Source: Legionella cherrii
GTDB taxonomy: Bacteria > Pseudomonadota > Gammaproteobacteria > Legionellales > Legionellaceae
NCBI RefSeq assembly: GCF_900635815.1
Contig: NZ_LR134173.1
Location: 1,954,001 to 2,018,000, forward strand
Length of the DNA: 64,000 nt
Reading direction: 5' to 3'
A model generated the notes under the pieces. It did not search any database. It was not told the DNA's origin and worked only from the letters and a program-made list of their open reading frames with translations. Of the stretch, positions 48,144 to 58,600 are shown one piece after another (position 1 is the first letter of the stretch; each line of letters opens with the position of its first letter). The translations under genes were made by a program, and so were the position numbers.

Positions 48144-51100
48144 GCATCGGCGTCGGTATACCTACAGTCCTCAAAGCAATCCCTACTGGCTGGCACATCA
48201 AATTGATGGCCATTATGTTTTTCCATTAGATAATTTACTGATGATGATTTATGCCGCATTAAGTCCTCTAGCGGCTAATTCACCCATAGTGGAATTAACG
48301 GATATTGAATTAAAAAAATTAATAATTGCTGAAAAAGATCAAGAGATCAATTTGCATTTGGAGATTGATCCAATAACCCATGAATGCTTCATTGTGCAAA
48401 TTGATAAGCATGGCAATGAGGAATTGGTAGTACAAAATCACTATCAATTTAAGTCATACCATGAATTCTCCCGCACAATGGACAACCACAATCAGTTAGT
48501 GATGAATGATTTTTATCAGAGTGATTCATTGCATTATTTAGGTGAGTGTTATCGAATTATTGAACACTATAATGATTCTGACGATTCATTTTCTGCTAGC
48601 CTGGATCCTAAGGGGAGCCTTCCTGCAGTTTTAGGGAGCATGTTGCATTCATCCATTTATCGCAACGATCCTTTTTTTGCTAAAAACCCTCGTCCTGGGT
48701 TACCTAAAGCAATAAAACGGGTTTTGCTACACGTGCAGCATCAGCAATGCAGCTCTTTACATATTAAAGATCAGATCGCCGCCGTTTTTGATGCACAAGG
48801 AAATTGGCAAGTCATCATGGAGGGTGTTGAGCTGACAAGCAATGAATCAGCAAAGAACAACAATAGACCTCTTTCCAAACTCGCTGAGGGGAGTGAAGTG
48901 CGAGGAGACGCGGAGCGGAGAACCGGAGTCTACACACGAGTACATGAGGATTCGAGCACCGCATTGACGAAGCAATTCACCTCCTCAGTAGATTTTGGAA
49001 GGAGATCTACTCTAGATATTGCTGTAATTGGCATGGCAGGAAAATTTCCTCAAGCAGAATCAATTGAGGAATTATGGAACTCCTTATGCGAAGGATTTGA
49101 TGCGATTACCTCATTAGAGAAGCGCGGGAGAAAATACCTACGAGAGCCTAATCATGCGGGGTGGCTGGATGATGTTTTTGCCTTTGATCCAGATTATTTC
49201 CACATCCCCAAAATTGAAGCACAAGCGATGGATCCACAACAGCGCTTGTTGTTACAAACTGCAGCGGGTGCTTTAATTGATGCGGGTTATTCACCGATGG
49301 CGCTACCTGATAAATTCTGTGGTGTTTTTGTGGGTGCAAGCCAAAATAATTATTTGACTCACAGTCTGGAAAAACCAATAGCCCAAAGTTTTTGGGGAAA
49401 TGCTCCATCAGTGATTGCAGGACGAGTTTCTTATACCTTTAATTTGACGGGGCCTGCAATTACTGTAGATACAGCATGTTCCTCTTCTTTGGTTGCCCTG
49501 CATCAAGCGTGTCAAGCCATTAAAAATGGAGAGTGCACTAGTGCTTTAGCGGGTGGGGTATTCATTATGGTCAGTGATGAGTTTCTGCAGCAAGCGCATC
49601 ATGCCAAAATGCTTTCCTCTGATCATGCATGCCAAACATTCAGCGATAAAGCGAATGGTTTTATTCCTGGCGAAGCAGTGGCTTGTGTTTATTTGAAACC
49701 TTTAGCTCAAGCGCTTAAAGACCAAGATCCCATTTATGCAGTAATCAAGGCCAGTGGGGTGAATCAAGATGGGCAATCGAATGGAATTACAGCACCTAAT
49801 GGTTTGGCACAAACCGAACTGATGCGGCAAATATATACTTCTTATGGTTTATCTACAGAAGATCTTGCTTATATTGAAACACATGGAACGGGGACAGAAC
49901 TGGGTGATCCAATTGAAGTGAGTGCATTACAGCGATTATTTGCGACCCAAGGAAAAGAAAAAAGTAAAAAATCCTGTGGCTTGGGAAGCATCAAATCCAA
50001 CATTGGTCATACAGTACATGCTGCTGGAATTTGCGGTTTTATCAAAAGTGTTTTATGCAGCTATTTTCAAAAAATTCCAGCAACAATTCATTGTGAGCGT
50101 GAAAATCCACAAATCGATTTTGCGAGTACCCCTTTCTATCCAGTCAAAGAGTTAAGTCCGTGGCCAAAAGATAAATCGCTTGCTGCAGTGAGTTCATTTG
50201 GTTTTTCTGGTACCAATGCACATATAGTGATCCAACGATTTACTAGTGACAATCAGCGCAAATTTCCAGTACATCCTTTTAAAAAAATTCATTGTTATTG
50301 GCAAATGACAAATGACTACTCATTATCAGCAGAGAGGACCTATTTCAGTCAACATCAAGTGAATCATCAAGCGATTTTACCTGGGGTTGTGAGCCTTGCA
50401 TTAACTCAGCATTTTCTTAATGAGTTGCCACTTTATTGTGTGAATGTTCGTTGGTTAAGGACATTGCCCGCTTTGCATCAAAGGATGAATATCCATAGGA
50501 GCAAGACTGCAAATGTCGTGGAATTGTTTTATGAAGAAAGCTCTTTTTTTAGTGCGGAAATTGCAAAAGATGAAAAAATCTCTCCTTTTGACCTCAACGA
50601 TTTTAAAAAGTGCCCCAATTCAATCGACTGTATCGAATATTATCGCTGTTTTGAACAAGCAGGGATTCAATATGGACCTGATTTAAGAAATATAACCCAC
50701 CTTTTGGCATCTGAGGACCGGGTATTTGCACACATAGAGTGTAACAAAGATTTTAATGAGTTTTTGCTCAACCCTTACCTCTTGGATGCAGCACTGCAAA
50801 CCGTGGGTTACTTTACTTTATATCAGCAACAGCCCCTTTCTTTACCCGTTAGCGCTAAAAGAGTTGTACTTCTCAAAAGGCTGTCAAACCATGCTTTGGT
50901 CTGCACGCAAAAAGTCGGAGCACTCAGCTTTGATATTCAAATTTTTGATGAATATGGAGCTTTATGTGTTGTTCTTGAAGAACTCAAGGCACATGTCGTG
51001 ACCCAACATGTGGACAAGGACAGGCTTTCAGCTAACGTTCAGCAGCTTTCCGGAACAGTCTTTACGCTTGGCGAACAAGTAACAGAACGTGAACAGATAC

Positions 51101-54100
51101 AAATTGTTACAGGCAGAGAATCGACTCGCGAATTAATTTATTCTGTTTTTTCCCATCGCTTGAACATGACTTCTGATGAATTACAAAAAATTGGGCAATT
51201 CAGTAAGCTGGGATTAGATTCTTTATTGGCCATGGATATTATTTTTGATCTCGAAATTCATTTTGGCAGTCAACCTAAAACTCTTTTATTTGAACATACA
51301 ACCTTTGATGAGTTAATTGAACATTTCAGCAGCCATGCTCCCAAGAGGGTAGCGGAGCCAACATTTGATCATTCATCACCGCATATGATCCCTGCGGTTT
51401 CTGATATAGCAATAATTGGTATGGCCGTAAACTTTCCTCAAGCCCCCGATTTCCTATCATTTATTGACGTCCTGGAAGCGGGTAAAAATTGCGTGCAAGC
51501 AATTGGCGATCGCAGTTACGGTTATGGGGCCTTGCTTGAACATGCGAACGATTTTGATGCTTTATTTTTTAATATTGCACCCCATGATGCATTAATTATG
51601 TGCCCACAAGAACGGCTTATGTTGCAAAATGCCTGGCATTGCTTCGAAGATGCTGGAATTCAGCTGGATAATCAGGCTCGTTCTGTGGGGGTGTTCATTG
51701 GTGCGATGAATAATTTTTATCAATTGGCTGGTTTTGAAAAAAGTTTAAAGGAGCAAAAAACCATACTTGCGAATTCAACTGCAGCGAGTATTGCAAACCG
51801 CATTTCAAGTGTCCTTAATTTTACAGGACCAAGTCTAACCCTAGACAGTATGTGTTCTTCTTCATTAACTGCATTGCATTTAGCCATTCAAGCCATTAAT
51901 GCCCAAGATGCATCAATGGCATTGGTGGGAGGGGTTAATCTCATCAGTCATGATTATAAATATCAAGAACTTTTGCATCGAAATATGTTATCCGCACAAG
52001 GGCATTGTGCCAGTTTTGGAGCGCAGGCAGATGGCTATGTTCCAAGTGAGGGAGTGGTCAGTATTTTAATTAAACCGTTACACGCAGCAATTAATGATGG
52101 TGATCGTATCCATGCAGTGATTAAAGGCAGTAGCATTGCGCATAATGGCACCAGCTCAGGATATACTGTTCCCAATGCTAATGCCCAAGCAGAAGTGATT
52201 AAAAAGGCATTATCACAAGCCTGCTTACAACCTGAAGATATAAGTTATTTAGAGTGTCACGGTACAGGGACGCAATTGGGGGATCCCATCGAAATCAAGG
52301 GTTTGAACAAAGTATTTTCTGAACGCGATACTCTTTGTTTTATTGGCTCATTAAAATCAAATTATGGGCATATGGAAGCTGCTGCCGGACTTGCTGGCGT
52401 CATTAAGGTGATTGCGCAAATGCAACAGAAAAAGCTTTATGCAAGCCTTCATGCCAATACATTGAATCCTAATATTCAATTACCAGACTCCTTAGTTTTA
52501 TGTCAAACACCATCGACTTGGTCCCTGCATCCCAAAGACCAGTGTTATTATGCCGGTGTGTCCAGCTTTGGTGCAGGCGGGAGTAACGCCCATGTGATTT
52601 TAAAAAGTTATGAGAGTCCTATTAAGCCTAGAGTTAGCCCATTACCGCGAACGGTATTTCAAAGTAGGCGTTATTTTCATGATCTTGTAAAAAAACCGAT
52701 TTCAGACACATTGTATGAATATGTTTGGCAGCAGCACGAGATAGGCATTGATAATGATATAACTCGTCAATGGATTGTATTAAGTACTCAAAGTAATGCT
52801 GCCGAGATAAAAAACATTTTGCCGAAGAACGCAATCCACATCATTTATACATCGGAAAATGAAAACGACTGGTATTTCGCTCAAGAGGGGAGAATAGTTA
52901 CACAAAAACAAATCATTGACTTGTTGAATCATGATTTTATTCTTCTGGATTGCTGCAATGATGAGTTAGAGTTAGTTGATCATTTGAGCCTTTTGCAACA
53001 GGTTGCTCTTAGTGCAAAGAAGGGAAGCATTTTACAAATTAATAACAAAAAATCGCCTGATTTGGAGGTGATCAGTTATTTTTTACACTGTATGAATGTT
53101 CAAACTATAGGTTTAAAAACGGGCTCATTAGTGATTGACCAGCAGCCCCTTACTACGAAACTTATTCAACAAGAATTAGGCCAATTAAGCCTTCATTTTC
53201 ATAAGGCTCGATATGTTCAAGGACAACGATTCATTCAAGTATTGCAAACAAAAGAACATAAAAAATCAGCTTCAGCCTCAATTGACTCTGAGAAAGTATA
53301 CTTAATTACTGGTGGTACTAGTGGTATTGGTGCTGAGGTTGCAAAATGGTTAGCTGTTCGTGGCGTACGCAAATTAATTCTCACTGGCATCACGCCATTG
53401 CCACAAGAAACTTTATGGGAGCATTACCTGCATTCGTCTTGTAAGGCAGGGAAAACCATTCAACTAATTAACCAATTAAAAAAACAAGGGTGTATGGTTT
53501 ATTACTATATTGGCGATTTAGCTCAAAAGGAATTATTTGTTTCATTTTTAAAAGTAGTCATGAATGAAAAAGACCGTTTTGGCTGGATTTTTCATTGTGC
53601 TGGAGTAACCCCAAAGCAAACCAAGTCGTTTACAGAGCTTACCCAAAATGATTTTATCCGGATGTTTCATCCTAAAAGAGCCGGGCTTGAAGGCTTATGG
53701 TCGGCAGTAAGTCCTTATGGTATAGAACGATTAGTCCTCTTTTCGTCGGTATCCAGTGTTATCCCGGAGCTTGCAACAGGTGTAGTTGATTATGCTTTGA
53801 GTAATTATTATTTAAATGCTTTTGCCCAAGTGCATTCTGGAAAAGTATTAAGCATTGCCTGGCCCGCATGGAGTGAATTTAGCAAAAATGCCGAGACCAG
53901 CAGCAGTTATCAACGGAGCCAACTCGGAAGTTATAAAACCGATGAGGCGCTTGCTTTACTCTCCACTTTATTAGAAAACGAAACGGTTTCTTCTGTCATT
54001 ATGCCGAGTAAGAATAAGCTTTCTGAAGCAACAACTCGAGCTGATCAGGGTTCATCGATGCAACGAACTATTTCAGATACTTTAAAAATGATCCTCATGG

Positions 54101-55644
54101 AGGTAATCGGTATCACTGAAGATGAGGTTGATTTGGAGAAGAGTTTTGCCGAATATGGAGTTGATTCGGTTCTGTTAATGACTTTATTAAAAAAGATTGA
54201 AGCAGTAATGGGCCTAATGCTTCCTGCCGAAGTGATTATTGAACATCATTCACTTGTTCGATTGGCATCACACATCCAGAAACTAAATGGATTATCACGT
54301 GAAACGTTGAGTAAAACTGAAGCAGTGCACGATCTCCAAAAAAACACGAAAAAAATCGCAGTTATTGGCATGGCATGTCAATTTCCGGATGCTAATAATG
54401 TGCAGGAATTTTGGAATAATTTACTAGAAGGTACCATTTCGGTTACTCCAATTCCTAAGGAGCGAGTCGATCGAACTGAGTATGCTTCTGTTCGGGGCGG
54501 TTTTATTCATGAGAATGCATGGGGAACCGCGCTTGATTTTGGGTTTTCGGAGAAACATCAACAACAAGTTAACCCATTAGTGACTCGTGCATTGGCATTA
54601 AGCCAAAAAGCAATTATTGATGCTGGGTTGACACAAGAAACAATTAAAGGAATGAATGCTGGTGTATTTGTGGGAACTCGTGCTGATTTTAGTGCTGATC
54701 ACGAAATTAATCAGTTTACGATCATTGGTCAGGGACAAAATTTTATTGCCGCTCATATCAATCATTTTTTTGATTTAAGTGGCACTGCTAAAGTGGTTGA
54801 TACAGCGTGTTCTTCTTCTTTAGTAGCTTTAAATCATGCAGTTTCTGCATTGAAATCAGGAGATATTGAACTTGCTTTGGTCGGAGGCATTGATGGTTTA
54901 ATCAATACAAGGCCTTTTGCTTTAATGGATGCAGCCAAAGCTTTATCACCTGATTTCAAGTGTCGTCCTTTTGATGTTCGTGCTAATGGAATCGTATTAA
55001 GCGAGGGAGGCGGGTTTGTTGTTTTAAAACCTTTAGAACATGCATTAGCTGATGGAAATAAGATTTATTGTGTTATTGAAGGAATCGCGGTTAATAATGA
55101 TGGGAATACGATGGGTTATACTACGCCCAATCCCAAAGCTCAGCAAAAAGTAATTCAAAAAGCATTAGCTAATGCCGGATTAACCCCACAAAATTTAGAT
55201 TACGTTGAAATGCATGCGACCGGTACAGAATTAGGTGATCCTATGGAGTTGCAAGCATTAACTCATGTTTTGGGAACATCTCATAAAAAATGTGTGGTGG
55301 GTGGTGTGAAAGCAAATATTGGTCATACTTTAAGTGCTGCAGGAATGGCTGGGTTTATAAAAGCCGCCTTATCCGCTTACCATCACTGTTTGGTGCCTCA
55401 ACCGGAACCAGTGACGCCCAACCCTCGTTACGATTTTGCCAACTCACCATTATGTTTATTGGATGAACCGCAATTTTTAGAGCGTCATCAAACCCATTAT
55501 TTTGGAGTTAGTGCCTTTGGTTTTGGTGGAACAAATGCTCATGTCGTTCTCTCGAGTATGATGCAACAAGATTCTGTCGTTTTGCGACATGAAGAACAGT
55601 ATTCAGCAACAATGGATGAATTTTTTGATGTCGAATGTATTTAA
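48136..55644 (+). CDS. trans-AT polyketide synthase 2: DH-KS-DH-ACP-KS-KR-ACP-KS
   Basis: This 2,502-residue synthase starts at the ATG at 48136 (AGGGGAG 7 bases ahead; a TTG at 48133 is also in frame) and overlaps the PKS 1 stop by 8 bases. Domains: DH-like (about 10-215; HQIDGHYVFP intact but the DxxxQ/H motif reads GSMLH, so probably inactive), KS (about 293-703; DTACSSS), DH (about 715-955; His kept, DAALQ kept), ACP (LGLDSLLA near 1035), KS (about 1090-1490; DSMCSSS), KR (about 1716-1920; SS and YALSN), ACP (YGVDSVLL near 2010), KS (about 2073-2475; EMHATGT). The KS-DH-ACP-KS-KR-ACP order fits a dehydrating bimodule of trans-AT systems. The gene ends just after a KS, so the DH of that module lies on the next protein. 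Confidence 0.92.
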   Translation: MTKHRRRYTYSPQSNPYWLAHQIDGHYVFPLDNLLMMIYAALSPLAANSPIVELTDIELKKLIIAEKDQEINLHLEIDPITHECFIVQIDKHGNEELVVQNHYQFKSYHEFSRTMDNHNQLVMNDFYQSDSLHYLGECYRIIEHYNDSDDSFSASLDPKGSLPAVLGSMLHSSIYRNDPFFAKNPRPGLPKAIKRVLLHVQHQQCSSLHIKDQIAAVFDAQGNWQVIMEGVELTSNESAKNNNRPLSKLAEGSEVRGDAERRTGVYTRVHEDSSTALTKQFTSSVDFGRRSTLDIAVIGMAGKFPQAESIEELWNSLCEGFDAITSLEKRGRKYLREPNHAGWLDDVFAFDPDYFHIPKIEAQAMDPQQRLLLQTAAGALIDAGYSPMALPDKFCGVFVGASQNNYLTHSLEKPIAQSFWGNAPSVIAGRVSYTFNLTGPAITVDTACSSSLVALHQACQAIKNGECTSALAGGVFIMVSDEFLQQAHHAKMLSSDHACQTFSDKANGFIPGEAVACVYLKPLAQALKDQDPIYAVIKASGVNQDGQSNGITAPNGLAQTELMRQIYTSYGLSTEDLAYIETHGTGTELGDPIEVSALQRLFATQGKEKSKKSCGLGSIKSNIGHTVHAAGICGFIKSVLCSYFQKIPATIHCERENPQIDFASTPFYPVKELSPWPKDKSLAAVSSFGFSGTNAHIVIQRFTSDNQRKFPVHPFKKIHCYWQMTNDYSLSAERTYFSQHQVNHQAILPGVVSLALTQHFLNELPLYCVNVRWLRTLPALHQRMNIHRSKTANVVELFYEESSFFSAEIAKDEKISPFDLNDFKKCPNSIDCIEYYRCFEQAGIQYGPDLRNITHLLASEDRVFAHIECNKDFNEFLLNPYLLDAALQTVGYFTLYQQQPLSLPVSAKRVVLLKRLSNHALVCTQKVGALSFDIQIFDEYGALCVVLEELKAHVVTQHVDKDRLSANVQQLSGTVFTLGEQVTEREQIQIVTGRESTRELIYSVFSHRLNMTSDELQKIGQFSKLGLDSLLAMDIIFDLEIHFGSQPKTLLFEHTTFDELIEHFSSHAPKRVAEPTFDHSSPHMIPAVSDIAIIGMAVNFPQAPDFLSFIDVLEAGKNCVQAIGDRSYGYGALLEHANDFDALFFNIAPHDALIMCPQERLMLQNAWHCFEDAGIQLDNQARSVGVFIGAMNNFYQLAGFEKSLKEQKTILANSTAASIANRISSVLNFTGPSLTLDSMCSSSLTALHLAIQAINAQDASMALVGGVNLISHDYKYQELLHRNMLSAQGHCASFGAQADGYVPSEGVVSILIKPLHAAINDGDRIHAVIKGSSIAHNGTSSGYTVPNANAQAEVIKKALSQACLQPEDISYLECHGTGTQLGDPIEIKGLNKVFSERDTLCFIGSLKSNYGHMEAAAGLAGVIKVIAQMQQKKLYASLHANTLNPNIQLPDSLVLCQTPSTWSLHPKDQCYYAGVSSFGAGGSNAHVILKSYESPIKPRVSPLPRTVFQSRRYFHDLVKKPISDTLYEYVWQQHEIGIDNDITRQWIVLSTQSNAAEIKNILPKNAIHIIYTSENENDWYFAQEGRIVTQKQIIDLLNHDFILLDCCNDELELVDHLSLLQQVALSAKKGSILQINNKKSPDLEVISYFLHCMNVQTIGLKTGSLVIDQQPLTTKLIQQELGQLSLHFHKARYVQGQRFIQVLQTKEHKKSASASIDSEKVYLITGGTSGIGAEVAKWLAVRGVRKLILTGITPLPQETLWEHYLHSSCKAGKTIQLINQLKKQGCMVYYYIGDLAQKELFVSFLKVVMNEKDRFGWIFHCAGVTPKQTKSFTELTQNDFIRMFHPKRAGLEGLWSAVSPYGIERLVLFSSVSSVIPELATGVVDYALSNYYLNAFAQVHSGKVLSIAWPAWSEFSKNAETSSSYQRSQLGSYKTDEALALLSTLLENETVSSVIMPSKNKLSEATTRADQGSSMQRTISDTLKMILMEVIGITEDEVDLEKSFAEYGVDSVLLMTLLKKIEAVMGLMLPAEVIIEHHSLVRLASHIQKLNGLSRETLSKTEAVHDLQKNTKKIAVIGMACQFPDANNVQEFWNNLLEGTISVTPIPKERVDRTEYASVRGGFIHENAWGTALDFGFSEKHQQQVNPLVTRALALSQKAIIDAGLTQETIKGMNAGVFVGTRADFSADHEINQFTIIGQGQNFIAAHINHFFDLSGTAKVVDTACSSSLVALNHAVSALKSGDIELALVGGIDGLINTRPFALMDAAKALSPDFKCRPFDVRANGIVLSEGGGFVVLKPLEHALADGNKIYCVIEGIAVNNDGNTMGYTTPNPKAQQKVIQKALANAGLTPQNLDYVEMHATGTELGDPMELQALTHVLGTSHKKCVVGGVKANIGHTLSAAGMAGFIKAALSAYHHCLVPQPEPVTPNPRYDFANSPLCLLDEPQFLERHQTHYFGVSAFGFGGTNAHVVLSSMMQQDSVVLRHEEQYSATMDEFFDVECI
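48877..48955 (+). repeat. GC-rich repeat-like insert in the DH-KS linker
   Basis: A stretch with AACTCGCTGAGGGGAGTGAA, GCGAGGAGACGCGGAGCGGAG and TACACACGAGTACATGAGG is G/A-rich and unlike the flanking code. It translates in frame as a basic, polar linker (KLAEGSEVRGDAERRTG). It resembles dispersed repeats of Legionella from memory. It lies between the inactive DH-like domain and KS in PKS 2. Confidence 0.4.
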
Positions 55645-58600
55645 AATTAAATTAACAGCTGATAATTATCTGGTAGCCGATCACCGTATTGATGGGATCG
55701 GCGTGCTACCTGGTATCGCTTATTTGGATATTATTTCTCGCTGTTTTGAATCGGAGTACTTCGAGCTCACCCAAGTAACCTATCCTCATGCAGCCAAAGT
55801 GCTCGCGGGGGAAACGATTATTTTGTCTGTTGTTTATGATTCACGATCCCAAACTGTTGAAATTTATCATCAAGAGAATGATAAAAAAATTATTCATTTT
55901 AAAGCAGCCATCGCGTTTAAAAGACCGGATTTACCTGAATCGATTGCATTGCAAACTGCTGAGACACCAACTCATTCAATGAGTACGCTATACCGTTTAG
56001 CGCGTGCTTCATTGATTGAGCATGGTGAATTTATGCAGGTTAGTGGAACCACACAAATCAATGCATCAACAATTGCGATGAAATTGACGCTTAGCGCCAA
56101 GGCTCATCCTTATTTATCACGTTTTTATTTACACCCAGCCTTATTGGATGGTGCTACCTTTGCTATAGCCGCCTTGCATTTTGATGAAGTGTCGCAGGCG
56201 GGGCCTGATGTAAGTTATTTACCTTTAGGAATTGATCGGGTGCATGTATTTGCGCGAGTGACAACCCCTACTTTAGTTGTGAAGGCTGAAGTGATACCTA
56301 CTCACCATGAGTCGTTAATTAAATGCCGCATTCATTTATTGACACCTGATGGAGATTTGGTAGTGGCTCTTGAAGGATTAACGAATAAGCGATTTCAGCG
56401 CAAGCAATTTGCACAGCAAGTCATTCACAATCCTATGTACTCACAGCAAATTGTTTCCGGAGATACTCAGAACAAAATTATGGCGCTGATAAAGAATAAT
56501 TTACAGGACGCGCCTGCAGTTTTACCGCCACATGTTTCTTTTTTTGATTTGGGATTTGATTCCAGTAGTTTAATTGCTTTAGTCGATGTATTGGAAAAAC
56601 AATTTAATTTGGAGCTCTATCCTACTTTATTGTTTGAACAAAATACTTTAGAAAAATTAACAGCATATATTGATTCTCTTGGCGCTTCTGCAGCATCTCC
56701 CATTCGGGAAATTTCTTCAAAAAATGTTGATTATGCACTTTATGTTCCAACAAGAACTCAAATAAATCGGGGTAGCAATAATAAGCAAGTTGTAGTTATT
56801 CATGATCAGTTTAACTATGAGCAGGCACTTGAATTTTTGCAGGAGAAAGCAAAAGCAACCTGGATAATTTACGATACCCGTTATCATCAAACCGAGCTTG
56901 ACTTGCAAACTATTTTAAATCAACTCGCAGAAACTTTTTCCAAATTTGTCCGTTGGTCGCAAGATGCCTTACCTCTTGTTGTTATCAGTTTATCTTCGAA
57001 ACACCAGAATTTAATTCAATCGGTCTCTGCTTTTTTCTCTTGTCTCGTTAAAGAATATCCTCATCTCAATTATTCGATTTTAGTTAGTGACGCGTGTGTT
57101 AAGGATTCTGTTGGTTATTTGGCAAATAGAAATGGTTGTGTTTATCTTCACCAAGACAAATTTTATGCCAAAAGTTATATCAAACTCGATTCTCCAGTGA
57201 TCCATTCGTCTATCAAAAAAGGGGGAAGTTATTTAATTGTCGGGGGTAATGGCGGATTAGGTCGTTTGCTCACTCATTATTTGATTCAGAAATATCAAGC
57301 CCAGATTTATGTGATTGGTCGCAGTGAACAAATTCCTGATGCGCGTGTGACCTATTACCAATTGGATGTAAGCGATGTTGAAGCAGTCAATGAGTTTTTC
57401 AACACCCATAATTTCCATATAGATGGTTTGTTTTATTTAGCAGGCGAAAAACATGATTGTTTGCTAATGAATATTCGACCAGAAGATATTGAGAAAACAC
57501 TGCGCTCCAAATTGGAGGGTTTGCGTGTTATTCACCATGCATTACAACATCATTCACTTGATTTCTATTGTATTTATTCTTCTTTATCAGCGGATATTGG
57601 TAATCTTGGACAAAGTATTTATGCCGCGGCTAATGCTGCTTTAAATGCCTATGCTTGTGAACAAGAACAAGCACGTCTCGCTGGAAAGCATACCTCTCGA
57701 TTTATAAGTATCAGTTGGCCTTATTGGTTAGAGGGGGGGATGAAAATCAACCCGCGTCAATTACAAAAACTAAAAGAAGAATATGGAACTTTACCTTTAG
57801 AAACACCTGATGCTTTTGTTTTATTAGAACAGGCATTGAGCGCTCATGTTCCTCATGTAGTGATTGCTAATTCTTCTTTGTTAGCTCATCGAGTCGTCAA
57901 ATCGACTGATTATCGATTCAATCAATTACCGCAATTTGAACCACCCAGCCCTTATGGCGCACACATCAAACAAAACAATCGTCATCCCCAATGCAGAGAA
58001 GGATCTTCTGTAAACAAGGAGATGTATCACTACCTTCGACATGACCTACGTCTTATAGAGTCACCTGAAGTCGCTGAACAAGAGATAGCGATTATCGGGA
58101 TTTCATTACAATTACCTGATGCTGAAAATTTGGAAGAGCTTTGGAATAACTTGAAAACGGCCAAAAATTCAATTACGAAAGCACCGAGAAATTGGCATTA
58201 TACTCCTTATCCCTGGGGTGGGTATTTAGAAGATATTGCTGGTTTTGACCCTTTATTTTTTAATATCTCGCCACGAGAAGCCGCATTAATCGATCCGCAA
58301 GAACGTTTATTTTTGGCCAATGCCTGGCATTGTCTCGAAGATGCAGGTTACGCGCACATTAAAGAGAAAAAAATTGGTGTTGTTGCTGCATCGATGTTTC
58401 ATCTTTATCAAAATTATGGTGTGGAACAATGTCAGCAAGAGGCGGACTTAAAGCTCCCACAATCTTTAGGCGCAAGTATTGCAAATCGTGTTTCTTATAC
58501 GCTGAATTTAACAGGACCCAGTTTTTCTCTCGATTCCATGTGTTCTTCTTCATTGACTGCCATTGATTTAGCATGTCGTTATTTGGCTAATGATGAAGTA

